Below are positions 5,398 through 5,612 of a stretch of DNA of 5,612 nucleotides, in pieces. The position numbers were made by a program, and so were the translations under genes. Each line of letters begins with the position of its first letter. The stretch's first letter is position 1. The DNA comes from Methylophilus sp. Its GTDB lineage: Bacteria; Pseudomonadota; Gammaproteobacteria; Burkholderiales; Methylophilaceae. The DNA lies in contig JAIXZQ010000041.1 of assembly GCA_027489475.1 (NCBI GenBank), positions 1 to 5,612 on the forward strand, in the 5' to 3' direction. The notes beneath the pieces were generated by a model. It saw nothing but the letters and a program-made list of their open reading frames with translations, did no database searches and had not been told where the DNA came from.

Positions 5398-5612
5398 ATG
5401 ACAAAACCCTTTAAAGTTCCCGTCTCGGCGCTGATTTTGATTTATACCCCTGATTTACAAGTCCTGCTTCTGGAGCGCGCAGACAAACCGGGTTTCTGGC
5501 AATCGGTCACAGGTAGCCTAGAGGCGGGTGAAAGCCCGCGCGACGCCGCGATCCGCGAAGTGAAAGAAGAAACTGGACTGGATGCCCATGCTTATCAATT
5601 TGAAGATTGGCA
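5398..5612 (+). CDS. nudB: Dihydroneopterin triphosphate diphosphatase, NudB-type Nudix hydrolase (3' end outside window)
   Basis: The visible 71 residues carry a complete Nudix box G-x5-E-x7-RE-x2-EE-x-G-L: Gly39, Glu45, Arg53, Glu54, Glu57, Glu58, Gly60, Leu61. The Glu residues bind the metal ions that hydrolyse a nucleoside-like triphosphate with loss of pyrophosphate. FWQSVTGSLEAGE (33-45) is the hallmark of the NudB/NtpA branch, which removes pyrophosphate from 7,8-dihydroneopterin triphosphate in folate synthesis and also acts on dATP. PVSALILIY at the N-terminus fits the first strand of that family. The ATG at 5398 has only a weak purine-rich stretch (AAAAGA, 5382-5387) as Shine-Dalgarno; an overlapping ATG at 5387 is out of frame and stops at once. 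The gene is divergent from the small RNA candidate and probably unrelated to the pilin/ligase cluster. Confidence 0.85.
   Translation, partial: MTKPFKVPVSALILIYTPDLQVLLLERADKPGFWQSVTGSLEAGESPRDAAIREVKEETGLDAHAYQFEDW

Noticed and set aside
1..5612. CRISPR arrays, insertion sequences, tRNA genes and phage attachment sites
   Set aside because: No regularly spaced repeats, transposase-like frames, terminal inverted repeats with target duplications, or tRNA cloverleaf were seen on either strand.

Overview
The window looks like chromosomal DNA of a Gram-negative bacterium, most likely a beta- or gammaproteobacterium. This is inferred from a class III prepilin, two Wzy/PglL-type ligase-fold membrane proteins, a NudB-type Nudix hydrolase and sigma-54 promoters. 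The genus cannot be fixed from the sequence.

Layout from left to right. (1) Positions 1-631, minus strand: a type IV pilin-like prepilin whose 3' end runs off the window. (2) Positions 632-1113: its control region. It holds a leader of about 203 nt with several hairpins and four AGGAG motifs, a consensus-perfect sigma-54 promoter (845-860), a perfect IHF consensus (879-891), and three overlapping dyads at 21-22 bp spacing (872-945). (3) Positions 1114-2907 and 2976-4664, minus strand: two polytopic membrane proteins. The downstream one (1114-2907) is a PglL-type O-oligosaccharyltransferase with its signature residues intact. The upstream one (2976-4664) is a diverged paralogue that lacks most of them. 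(4) Positions 4665-4850: control region of that pair, with a sigma-54-type promoter (4699-4714), a near-consensus IHF site, and a dyad whose core matches the middle pilin dyad. (5) Positions 4853-5059: a candidate small RNA on the minus strand, with a sigma-54-like promoter at one end and a strong intrinsic terminator at the other. (6) Positions 5060-5397: no gene seen. (7) Positions 5398-5612, plus strand: the start of a nudB-type gene, an unrelated housekeeping neighbour.

How it may work together (inference): the pilin, its probable glycosyl ligase, the diverged paralogue and possibly the small RNA would form one local RpoN regulon, switched on by an enhancer-binding protein that reads TTAAAT-N3-ATTTAA / ATTGGT-type sites with DNA bending by IHF. 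The pilin mRNA would have a second, post-transcriptional control layer in its structured leader, possibly through CsrA/RsmA. The most novel points are the repeated sigma-54/IHF/dyad layout, the small RNA candidate, and the ligase paralogue without its key residues next to an intact copy.
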